Source of the DNA: Aquitalea sp. LB_tupeE
GTDB taxonomy: Bacteria > Pseudomonadota > Gammaproteobacteria > Burkholderiales > Chromobacteriaceae
Length of the DNA: 64,000 nt
Assembly: GCF_013391415.1 (NCBI RefSeq)
Contig: NZ_JACAXB010000013.1
Location: forward strand, 248,001 to 312,000
Direction: 5' to 3'
Part shown: positions 57,402 through 64,000 of the stretch, in pieces
Layout of the letters: every line of letters begins with the position of its first letter
Numbering within the stretch: the first letter of the stretch is position 1
Program-made: the position numbers and the translations under genes
The notes under the pieces: model-generated
Told to the model about the DNA's origin: nothing
Databases searched by the model: none
What the model saw: the letters and a program-made list of their open reading frames with translations, nothing else

Positions 57402-58251
57402 ACACCTGACTCCCGGCCGCATCGTGCTGTATGCCGCACTGGTGCTGATGGCCATTTACTACCTGCTGCCCTTGTACGTGATGCTGTCCACCTCGGTCAA
57501 AACCCTGGACGACATCCGTGGCGGCAACCTGATTGCCCTGCCGCAATCCATCACCTTTGATGCCTGGAGCAAGGCCTGGTCCAGCGCCTGCACTGGCGTG
57601 GAATGTGGCGGCATGAAGGGCTTTTTCTGGAACTCGGTGAAGATGGCAGTGCCGTCGGTGCTGATTTCCACGCTGATTGGCGCGGTTAACGGCTATGTGG
57701 TGTCCATGTGGCGCTTCCGTGGCTCGGACGTGCTGTTCACCCTGCTGCTGGTGGGCTGCTTCATTCCCTTCCAGGTGGTGCTGCTACCAATGGCACGCCT
57801 GTTGGGCGAGCTGGGTATGGCCAATACCACCAGCGGTCTGGTGCTGGTGCACGTGATTTACGGCCTGGCCTTCACCACGCTGTTCTTCCGCAACTTCTTC
57901 GTCACCATCCCGGACGAGCTGGTAAAGGCCGCACGCATTGACGGTGCAGGTTTCTGGACCATTTTCTTCCGCATCCTGCTGCCCATTTCCGGCCCCATCT
58001 TCATGGTGTGCGTGATCTGGCAGTTCACCCAGATCTGGAACGACTTCCTGTTCGGCGTGGTGTTTGCCGCCGGCGAATCACAGCCCATTACCGTGGCGCT
58101 GAACAATCTGGTGAACACCTCTACCGGGGTGAAGGAATACAACGTGGACATGGCAGCGGCCATCATTGCCGCCCTGCCCACCCTGTTCGTTTACATGGTT
58201 GCCGGCCGCTACTTTGTGCGTGGCCTGACAGCCGGTGCTGTGAAAGGTTGA
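57394..58251 (+). CDS. Sugar ABC transporter permease, subunit 2 (MalG/GtsC type)
   Basis: The 285-aa product has six predicted membrane helices and an EAA loop (LVKAARIDGAGFWTIFFRI). A GTG at 57394 (MAKHLTPGR) has an AGGAG ribosome-binding site 8 bp upstream and is preferred. A GTG at 57385 overlaps that site and would add three residues. It overlaps the previous permease and is 3 bp from the ATPase gene. Confidence 0.92.
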   Translation: MAKHLTPGRIVLYAALVLMAIYYLLPLYVMLSTSVKTLDDIRGGNLIALPQSITFDAWSKAWSSACTGVECGGMKGFFWNSVKMAVPSVLISTLIGAVNGYVVSMWRFRGSDVLFTLLLVGCFIPFQVVLLPMARLLGELGMANTTSGLVLVHVIYGLAFTTLFFRNFFVTIPDELVKAARIDGAGFWTIFFRILLPISGPIFMVCVIWQFTQIWNDFLFGVVFAAGESQPITVALNNLVNTSTGVKEYNVDMAAAIIAALPTLFVYMVAGRYFVRGLTAGAVKG

Positions 58252-58254
58252 ACG

Positions 58255-59364
58255 ATGGCTGCTCTCTCCATCAATAATGTGTGCAAGACTTACGCCAACG
58301 GCACCGAGGTGCTCAAGGGCATCGACATCGCCATCGAAGACGGCCAGTTCCTGATTCTGGTGGGTCCTTCCGGTTGCGGCAAATCAACACTGCTGAACAT
58401 GATTGCCGGGCTGGATGATATTTCCAGCGGAGACATCGAAATCGGCGGCAAGCGGGTGAACGACCTGTCACCCAAGGACCGCGACATCGCCATGGTGTTC
58501 CAGAGCTATGCGCTCTATCCCTCGATGAGCGTGCGCAAGAACATCAGCTTCGGCCTGGAAATCCGCAAGATGCCACAGGGTGAAATCGACGCTACCGTCG
58601 AGCGTGTGGCACAGATGCTGCAAATGACGCACTTGCTGGATCGCAAGCCCTCGCAGCTGTCCGGCGGCCAGCGTCAGCGTGTGGCCATGGGCCGTGCCCT
58701 GGCACGCAACCCGTCCATCTTCCTGTTTGACGAGCCACTATCCAATCTGGACGCCAAGCTGCGGGTGGAGATGCGTACCGAAATCAAGCTGATGCACCAG
58801 CGGCTGAAATCCACCATTGTCTACGTCACCCACGACCAGATCGAGGCCATGACACTGGGCGACCGCATTGCAGTCATGAAGGACGGCATCGTGCAGCAGT
58901 TCGGCAGCCCGCAGGACATCTACGACAATCCGGCCAATCTGTTTGTCGCCAGCTTCATCGGTTCGCCGTCGATGAACTTCATTCCGGCACAGGTGGTGGA
59001 ATCGGCCGGAGTGCTGGGAGTGAAAATCTGCGACGACCAGGGCTGCGTCATCCTGCCGCTGCCACATGCGCAGGAAAAAATGCGGCCGTGGCTGGGCCGC
59101 GAAGTCATCTTCGGCATCCGCCCGGAGCAGATCACCGACGCCCGCACCGCCTACCGCGAAGGCCTGCCGGTGATGTCCTGCCATATCGACGTGATTGAAC
59201 CCACCGGGCCGGATACCCTGGTATTTGTCTCGCTCAACAACACCAAGGTATGCTGCCGTACCCACCCGACAGAAGCCAAACTGCCGGGCCACAGCATGGA
59301 ACTGGTTTTTGACGTCTCCAAAGCCGTGCTGTTCGACCCGACCACAGAACAACGGATTGCCTGA
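58255..59364 (+). CDS. Sugar ABC transporter ATP-binding protein (MsmK/UgpC/GtsD type)
   Basis: The 369-aa product has Walker A GPSGCGKST, the Q loop MVFQSYALYP, signature LSGGQRQRVAMG, Walker B IFLFDEP and the H-loop YVTHDQ. After the nucleotide-binding domain (about residues 1-235) comes a C-terminal TOBE/regulatory domain typical of sugar importers with MalK-like ATPases. It completes a binding protein, two permeases and ATPase set and is likely specific for glucose given the neighbouring glucose genes. Confidence 0.94.
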   Translation: MAALSINNVCKTYANGTEVLKGIDIAIEDGQFLILVGPSGCGKSTLLNMIAGLDDISSGDIEIGGKRVNDLSPKDRDIAMVFQSYALYPSMSVRKNISFGLEIRKMPQGEIDATVERVAQMLQMTHLLDRKPSQLSGGQRQRVAMGRALARNPSIFLFDEPLSNLDAKLRVEMRTEIKLMHQRLKSTIVYVTHDQIEAMTLGDRIAVMKDGIVQQFGSPQDIYDNPANLFVASFIGSPSMNFIPAQVVESAGVLGVKICDDQGCVILPLPHAQEKMRPWLGREVIFGIRPEQITDARTAYREGLPVMSCHIDVIEPTGPDTLVFVSLNNTKVCCRTHPTEAKLPGHSMELVFDVSKAVLFDPTTEQRIA

Positions 59365-59455
59365 CATCTGTCATCATCCGTTACAACCATCAGATTTTTC
59401 GCTAGCCTCAATGTAAGCATCAACGTTGAACTGACGCTGAAATCTTAATAGGTAA

Positions 59456-59503
59456 TGCTTATGGCCGTACCCCTAGCCTGCATGGGGGTTACGGCCATAA
59501 GCA
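59456..59503. repeat. Long near-perfect hairpin upstream of the acyltransferase
   Basis: TGCTTATGGCCGTA-CCCC (59456-59473) pairs with GGGG-TTACGGCCATAAGCA (59484-59503) with one unpaired base and a ~10-nt loop. It lacks a proper T-run in either direction. It marks the point where base composition drops sharply. The rest of the 59365-59655 gap is AT-rich, with no gene seen. Confidence 0.7.
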
Positions 59504-59655
59504 AATAAAATTTAACCACTCTGCCCGGCGCGATAGCCTCTCCATGGTATTCGCTGCAATTCACTCCAAGGCTAAAACTGAAGTGCCATGCTAGCACATG
59601 GATATGGTGTCCATGTTGATGTATAGTGACGAATTTAAAATAAATTCAGTAACCC

Positions 59656-61671
59656 ATGCGCACTTTACCCAACATGACCCAGTTCAAATCACCACCAGAA
59701 AGTCATTACCGCCTAGACATTGAAGGTATGCGGGCAATTGCGGTTATTTTGGTTATCATCTGCCACGCATCTAGTACCATTTTAAGTGGCGGTTATATTG
59801 GTGTTGATATATTTTTTGTCATTTCCGGATACGTTGTAACCAAAAACATTTCATCATCCATTGAGCAAAATTCTTTCTCGCTCGTAAAATTTTACGCAAA
59901 ACGTTGTAAAAGACTTATCCCTTCGCTTGCTGTCATTTGCTGCTTCTCATTTTTGTATTCATTACTCTTTAACATTCCCGAATCTTTACGGTTTACCGTT
60001 AAAAACATAGCCTTTATTTTTGGTTTCATTTCCAACAGTTTTCAAGCAGCCAACACTGGATATTTTGCAACTGATAGCCGCAGCATCCCACTACTACACA
60101 TATGGTCACTATCCATTGAAGAACAGTTCTACCTATTACTACCCGCTTTCTTGTTTTTTACAGGAAAAAAATATCGTGCGGCGCTGTTGATATTTTTCTT
60201 TTGCGCATCACTTGTACTGGCTGAGTATCTGTTTCATAAAACACCGGGCCCTTCTTATTTTTCTTTCCCAGCAAGAGTATTTGAATTTATCCCGGGTGTT
60301 GCAGTGGCATTACTTGAAAGAACCCCCCACACACACAAGACAAATCATTTATATAATAAAATTCCTCTTCTTTGCCTTGGCTTTATATTATCAAGTGCCA
60401 TTTTATTCACACAATACACTCCATTTCCAAGCCTTTACACTCTGATTCCTGTGCTTGCAACTGCAGGGCTTATCTTTTTTAATCAGCATGGAAATTTCTT
60501 AAACAACGTACTGTCAACGTCTCTACTCACTCACATTGGCAAGCTCTCTTACTGTCTATACTTATGGCATTGGCCTATATTTGTCGTTTTATTGAAGAAT
60601 GGCGCAAGCAATAATGCGCTGTTCTATATTGGCATTCCTGTCACTTACCTGTTGGCATTAGGCACAAGCTTTGCAATTGAAAATCCGATTCGAAAAATGG
60701 AAATGGCACCAAAGAATGCCATTCTATACTTTACAATTCTTCCCTTTGTAATATCACTTAGCCTGGTCATCACGGGAAAATATACCAGTAATTTTGAATT
60801 TTTATATAACAACACAACACAATTGATAAGCAAAGTTGGAAAAGACACTGCATGGGAGGATGCTCGTACAGAAAAATGCTGGGTACAAACCGATTTTAAA
60901 ATACAAAAAGACTGCATGCTTGGCGATACGAAATCAGATAAATTCGGCATTTTATGGGGAGACAGCCATGCATATCATCTGATTGACTTTATTGATCTAC
61001 TAGGCAAAAGTGCTCATATAAAGTTCATGGATCACGCATTCAGCATGTGCCCTCCGGTTGAAAAAATGGATAGATTTTCACCAGATCATGCCATTGCACA
61101 GAATGATAGGCAGTGCAATCAACACAATATCAACACTGTCCAAGCCATCCTTAATGATAAATCTATCAACATAGTTGCAATATCAGCCACATGGATTACT
61201 TACGATGGTGGGAACAACACCACGCCAAATATACATGGATTTTACTCAGGAGAGTTCAGAAAGAAATTTCTGGATACATTAAACGTACTAACCCTGAGTG
61301 GTAAAAAAATTATTTTGTTCAATGACATTCCGTACCTAAAAGAGAATCAAATTGATTGCGCTTTAAAAAACAGCCTGCTACTCGCCCCAAAACAGATATG
61401 CAACTACCCGTCATCGGCCATTAGCACTGACCAGAATAACATCTCTAATTTTCTTAAAGATATTGCCCAAAAAAATAAAAATGTATTTTTTGTAGATACG
61501 CTCCATTCACCATGCTCAACAGATAAGTGTGAAATAAATTACAAGGGACTTCCTCTTTACAAAAACAATGACTATGGTCACCTGAATCGATATGGCAGCC
61601 GATCTCTTTTCGAGATGTTATTAGAAAAGGACCCACATTTTATTTCCAGGTTGAATAGCTTTTTAAGTTAA
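59656..61671 (+). CDS. O-acyltransferase of the OafA/YrhL family with C-terminal SGNH domain
   Basis: The 671-aa protein has an acyltransferase-3 domain of about ten helices (RLDIEGMRAIAVILVIICHAS at residues ~18-38 in two conserved halves, HIWSLSIEEQFYLLLP, YCLYLWHWPIFV). A C-terminal SGNH hydrolase-like domain has the GDSH motif (WGDSHAYHL) and a closing DYGHLNRYGS. Such proteins acetylate lipopolysaccharide O-antigen or other glycans at the inner membrane. Its codons are strikingly AT-rich (many AAA, ATA, TTT) against GC-rich neighbours, a sign of horizontal transfer. The ATG at 59674 is an alternative start. Confidence 0.92.
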   Translation: MRTLPNMTQFKSPPESHYRLDIEGMRAIAVILVIICHASSTILSGGYIGVDIFFVISGYVVTKNISSSIEQNSFSLVKFYAKRCKRLIPSLAVICCFSFLYSLLFNIPESLRFTVKNIAFIFGFISNSFQAANTGYFATDSRSIPLLHIWSLSIEEQFYLLLPAFLFFTGKKYRAALLIFFFCASLVLAEYLFHKTPGPSYFSFPARVFEFIPGVAVALLERTPHTHKTNHLYNKIPLLCLGFILSSAILFTQYTPFPSLYTLIPVLATAGLIFFNQHGNFLNNVLSTSLLTHIGKLSYCLYLWHWPIFVVLLKNGASNNALFYIGIPVTYLLALGTSFAIENPIRKMEMAPKNAILYFTILPFVISLSLVITGKYTSNFEFLYNNTTQLISKVGKDTAWEDARTEKCWVQTDFKIQKDCMLGDTKSDKFGILWGDSHAYHLIDFIDLLGKSAHIKFMDHAFSMCPPVEKMDRFSPDHAIAQNDRQCNQHNINTVQAILNDKSINIVAISATWITYDGGNNTTPNIHGFYSGEFRKKFLDTLNVLTLSGKKIILFNDIPYLKENQIDCALKNSLLLAPKQICNYPSSAISTDQNNISNFLKDIAQKNKNVFFVDTLHSPCSTDKCEINYKGLPLYKNNDYGHLNRYGSRSLFEMLLEKDPHFISRLNSFLS

Positions 61672-61701
61672 TCAACCAGATACATTCCATGAAAGCGAAT
61701 C

Positions 61702-62610
61702 ATGCAAACAATCCATAGTGCCTGCAGCGCTTCAAATCTTCCGCCTGGAGGGCCAGTTTTTTCACCGGTGGCCGCCGGCCTATGGCGGCTGCACGACTGG
61801 AATTTTTCCACCGCTGAGCTGGCGAACTGGATCGAGCACGCCATCCAGCTCGGCATCACCACCTTTGACCATGCCGACCTGTACGGCGGCTTTCGCTGCG
61901 AGGCACTGTTCGGTCAATGGCTGAAAGCCAACCCCGGCCAGCGCGAGCACATCCAGCTGGTGAGCAAATGCGGCATCAAGCCGGCAGATGCCAGCCGTGG
62001 CTGGCAGGTCAAGCACTACGACAGCAGCCGCGCGCATATCCTGGCCTCAGTGGACGCTTCCTTGCAAAACTTGGGCACGGATTATCTGGACCTGCTGCTG
62101 ATTCACCGCCCGGACCCGCTCATGAACCCGGACGAAGTGGCAGATACCTTTGCCAGCCTCAGGCAAAGCGGCAAGGTGCGGCACTTTGGCGTGTCCAACT
62201 TCAGCCCCAGCCAGTTCGCCCTGCTCTCGTCCCGTACGGTCTTGCTCACCAATCAGGTGGAAGCCTCGCTACTGCATACCGCACCCTTGTTCGACGGTAG
62301 GTTCGACCAGTGCCTGCAAGCCGGCATCCGGCCCATGGTGTGGTCGCCACTGGCAGGCGGGCGCTTGCTGCAGACAGACGCCAGGACACAGCTGCATGCC
62401 ACCCTGCTGCGCATTGCCAGCGAGCTGGGCGTCAGCCCGGCCACACTGGCACTGGCCTGGCTGTTGCGCCACCCGGCCCGGCCCATCCCCATTTCCGGCT
62501 CGCGCCGCCTGGCTTCGCTGGATGAAGCAGCTGCCGCCTGCCGCCTGCAACTGGACCGCCAGCACTGGTTTGCCCTGCTGGAAGCGGCCCACGGCCAGCC
62601 AGTCGCCTGA
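61702..62610 (+). CDS. Aldo/keto reductase (YdhF type)
   Basis: The 302-aa TIM-barrel oxidoreductase has the catalytic tetrad positions Asp and Tyr in FDHADLYGG, Lys in LVSKCGI and His in LLIHRPDP, plus the NADPH-binding SGSRR near the C-terminus. It resembles E. coli YdhF. The substrate is unknown. Base composition returns to the GC-rich norm here, so the transferred segment ends between this gene and the acyltransferase. Confidence 0.92.
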   Translation: MQTIHSACSASNLPPGGPVFSPVAAGLWRLHDWNFSTAELANWIEHAIQLGITTFDHADLYGGFRCEALFGQWLKANPGQREHIQLVSKCGIKPADASRGWQVKHYDSSRAHILASVDASLQNLGTDYLDLLLIHRPDPLMNPDEVADTFASLRQSGKVRHFGVSNFSPSQFALLSSRTVLLTNQVEASLLHTAPLFDGRFDQCLQAGIRPMVWSPLAGGRLLQTDARTQLHATLLRIASELGVSPATLALAWLLRHPARPIPISGSRRLASLDEAAAACRLQLDRQHWFALLEAAHGQPVA

Positions 62611-62700
62611 CTGCTTGTGCAAGATCGGCATTTTTGGCCTTTTTTTCTGCAACACTTCACCTAAGCTCAATAAGCGGGACAATGACAAAGGGGATATGGC

Positions 62701-63519
62701 ATGCAAGTGGCTGAACTTTTCGAGCAGGCATCCGGACGGTTGCCGATGGTACCCAAGGTGGTGCAGGAACTGATTGAAAGCTTTCACAAGACCGATATCA
62801 ATATTGATGAAATCAGCGACAAGGTCGGGCACGACCAGGTACTGACTGCCCGCGTACTGCGGCTGGCCAATACCGCCCGCTTTGGCGGCAGCCGCCGTGT
62901 GGGTTCGCTGGACGATGCCGTGGTACTGCTGGGCTTTGACAACCTGCGCATTCTGGTGATTGCCTCCGGCATTACCAGTGCCACCGCCGGCATACCGGGC
63001 TTTGACATGAAAGGCTTCTGGCAACGCAGCTTTGCCATGGCGAATACCGCCAAGCGGCTTTCCCGGCTGGCCAAGCTGGACGCGCAACTGGGTTATACCT
63101 GCGGCCTGCTGTCGAACATCGGTGAGCTGGTACTGCACGTGGCCATGCCGCAACAAGCCGCGCAGATCGACAAGATCGTGGCCGGCGGAGCAGACCGGGT
63201 CGCCACCGAACGCATGTTGCTGGGTGTGGACCTGACCGAAGTGGGGGCCGAGTTGGCACGGCGCTGGAATTTCCCGGACGACATCCAGCAAGCCATTCGC
63301 GATCAGCACGACTTGCTGGGCGATGTCTCACGCTTTGCCATCGTGATTGGCCTGTCGGCTTATCTGGTCGCTGGCTTCAATCACGACATGAGCGAGGGCG
63401 ACATGCTGACCACCCTGCCCTGGAGCGTGGTGGACAAACTGGGCATTGAGCGCGATGCACTGACCGGTGCCATCGGTGATCTGAAAGAAGCCTGCACCGG
63501 CATCGACGATATGTTCTGA
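62701..63519 (+). CDS. HDOD domain-containing protein
   Basis: The 272-aa protein consists of one HDOD domain (about residues 8-205), with LPMVPKVVQELIESF, VGHDQVLTARVLRLANTA and NIGELVLHVAMP. HDOD proteins are related to HD hydrolases but lack the full catalytic set and act as signalling or regulatory modules. No additional output domain is visible. A GGGG ribosome-binding site is present. The downstream gap holds repeat copy B. Confidence 0.9.
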   Translation: MQVAELFEQASGRLPMVPKVVQELIESFHKTDINIDEISDKVGHDQVLTARVLRLANTARFGGSRRVGSLDDAVVLLGFDNLRILVIASGITSATAGIPGFDMKGFWQRSFAMANTAKRLSRLAKLDAQLGYTCGLLSNIGELVLHVAMPQQAAQIDKIVAGGADRVATERMLLGVDLTEVGAELARRWNFPDDIQQAIRDQHDLLGDVSRFAIVIGLSAYLVAGFNHDMSEGDMLTTLPWSVVDKLGIERDALTGAIGDLKEACTGIDDMF

Positions 63520-63541
63520 TTTACCCGGCAAACGACAATAA

Positions 63542-63708
63542 AGGCTGCTGACCAAGTAAGTTGGCGCAATTGCACCGGACCCGGCAGAGCCGGGGCTTTC
63601 GGCTAAGCGATGACTTCCGCAGCCTGCCCATTTATTCCCTATTCCTCCGCCCTTACCCTGTAAGGGAGCCTCGCTTTCTTTCTCAGAACGCGAGAGGGTT
63701 GTATCAAT
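63542..63708 (+). repeat. Dispersed intergenic repeat, copy B
   Basis: This stretch is the inverted counterpart of 52383-52556. It shares GGCTGCTGAC at its start, GGACCCGGCA with a CCGGC/GCCGG hairpin, TTCCGCAGCC, and an 18-bp identical block at 63664-63681. It fills the gap between the HDOD gene and the convergent RNase gene, directly before a bidirectional terminator. No ORF or known family was recognised. Confidence 0.8.
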
Positions 63709-63743
63709 AAGCAAAAGGCTGCCTGTTGGCAGCCTTTTGCTTT
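63709..63743. terminator. Bidirectional terminator between the HDOD and RNase genes
   Basis: Perfect 15-bp stem AAGCAAAAGGCTGCC/GGCAGCCTTTTGCTT with a TGTT loop. It is suited to end both convergent genes. Confidence 0.88.
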
Positions 63744-63763
63744 CAAGGCCGACAAGGCAAGCC

Positions 63764-64000
63764 TCAGCCTTCTTCTTCCTCGCTGGCGGCCTCGACATGC
63801 CCCACCACGCCGACAAAACGGAATTCGATCTCGGCCATCAGCTCGTCGATACGAATCACGCTCAGCTGGATGCGGTCGCCACGCGCCAGTTCCGGCAGGC
63901 CGGGAATGCGTACCCGCATTGGCAGACCGTCGATACGCACCAGGTCTTCCTTGATGAAGGTGGCGGTGATATTGCTCACCCCTTCCTGAGTGAACCAGCG
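63764..64000 (-). CDS. RNB-domain ribonuclease (RNase II/R family), C-terminal end (cut by window edge)
   Basis: The minus-strand frame runs open to the window edge. It encodes the last 78 residues, RWFTQEGVSNITATFIKEDLV onward in the reading frame, containing RIDGLPMRVRIPGLPEL and an acidic tail (EAASEEEEG). The FIKEDLVRIDGLPMRVRIPG segment resembles the C-terminal region of RNase II-like proteins of betaproteobacteria. An internal ATG at 63979 is not the true start because homology-like sequence continues upstream. The catalytic domain is outside the window, so the call is moderate. Confidence 0.65.
   Translation of the reverse strand, partial: RWFTQEGVSNITATFIKEDLVRIDGLPMRVRIPGLPELARGDRIQLSVIRIDELMAEIEFRFVGVVGHVEAASEEEEG

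Overview
The window looks like a chromosomal segment of a high-GC betaproteobacterium of the order Neisseriales, most like the Chromobacteriaceae (Chromobacterium, Aquitalea, Vogesella and relatives). This rests on gene content and order (MraZ-headed dcw cluster, gatCAB next to mreBCD-mrdA-rodA, cytochrome c4 with ResB/CcsB, a HexR-type Entner-Doudoroff island) and on protein character. The genus is inference. No rRNA, tRNA, CRISPR array, prophage or transposase gene was seen.

Layout. 1-7745 (minus): front half of the division and cell-wall cluster, mraZ-rsmH-ftsL-ftsI-murE-murF-mraY-murD, with a promoter and a 10-bp-spaced array of MraZ boxes ahead of mraZ. 8117-11474 (minus): gatC-gatA-gatB. 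11772-17299 (plus): the elongasome operon mreB-mreC-mreD-mrdA-rodA. 17410-20453 (minus): an AraC regulator, a GFA-family zinc protein, AzlCD amino-acid exporter genes and a MarC membrane protein. 20635-22938 (plus): a copper chaperone, a candidate structured RNA, a SelW-like protein and dinB. 22941-31694 (minus): a GST, a patatin lipoprotein and the biotin genes bioB-bioF-[GGDEF/EAL protein]-bioH-bioC. 31823-42845: comF, trmL, rlpA, engB, cytochrome c4, resB-ccsB, a TerC/CBS/CorC protein and small repair or detoxification genes. 43024-43773: a Tsx-like porin.

43867-59364 is a glucose-use island. zwf-pgl-glk-hexR-pgi (minus) diverges from edd-eda (plus) across a gap with two HexR-type operators. 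It is followed by a two-component system and a sugar ABC transporter (binding protein, two permeases, ATPase). Together these cover glucose uptake, phosphorylation, oxidation to 6-phosphogluconate and cleavage to pyruvate and glyceraldehyde-3-phosphate. A third, wider TGTAGT/ACTACA palindrome sits ahead of the transporter.

59365-64000 holds a markedly AT-rich O-acyltransferase gene (probable horizontal transfer), an aldo/keto reductase, an HDOD protein and the 3' end of an RNase II-family gene.

Most of the window is conserved core genome. The least explained signals are non-coding: a dispersed ~170-bp repeat present twice in opposite orientations (52383-52556 and 63542-63708), a candidate structured RNA with a 10-bp closing stem and terminal U-run (21377-21507), mutually exclusive hairpins after engB, hairpins in both gaps of gatCAB, and perfect or near-perfect inverted repeats in the biotin cluster and before the acyltransferase. 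I found no clear evidence of a wholly new multi-gene system.
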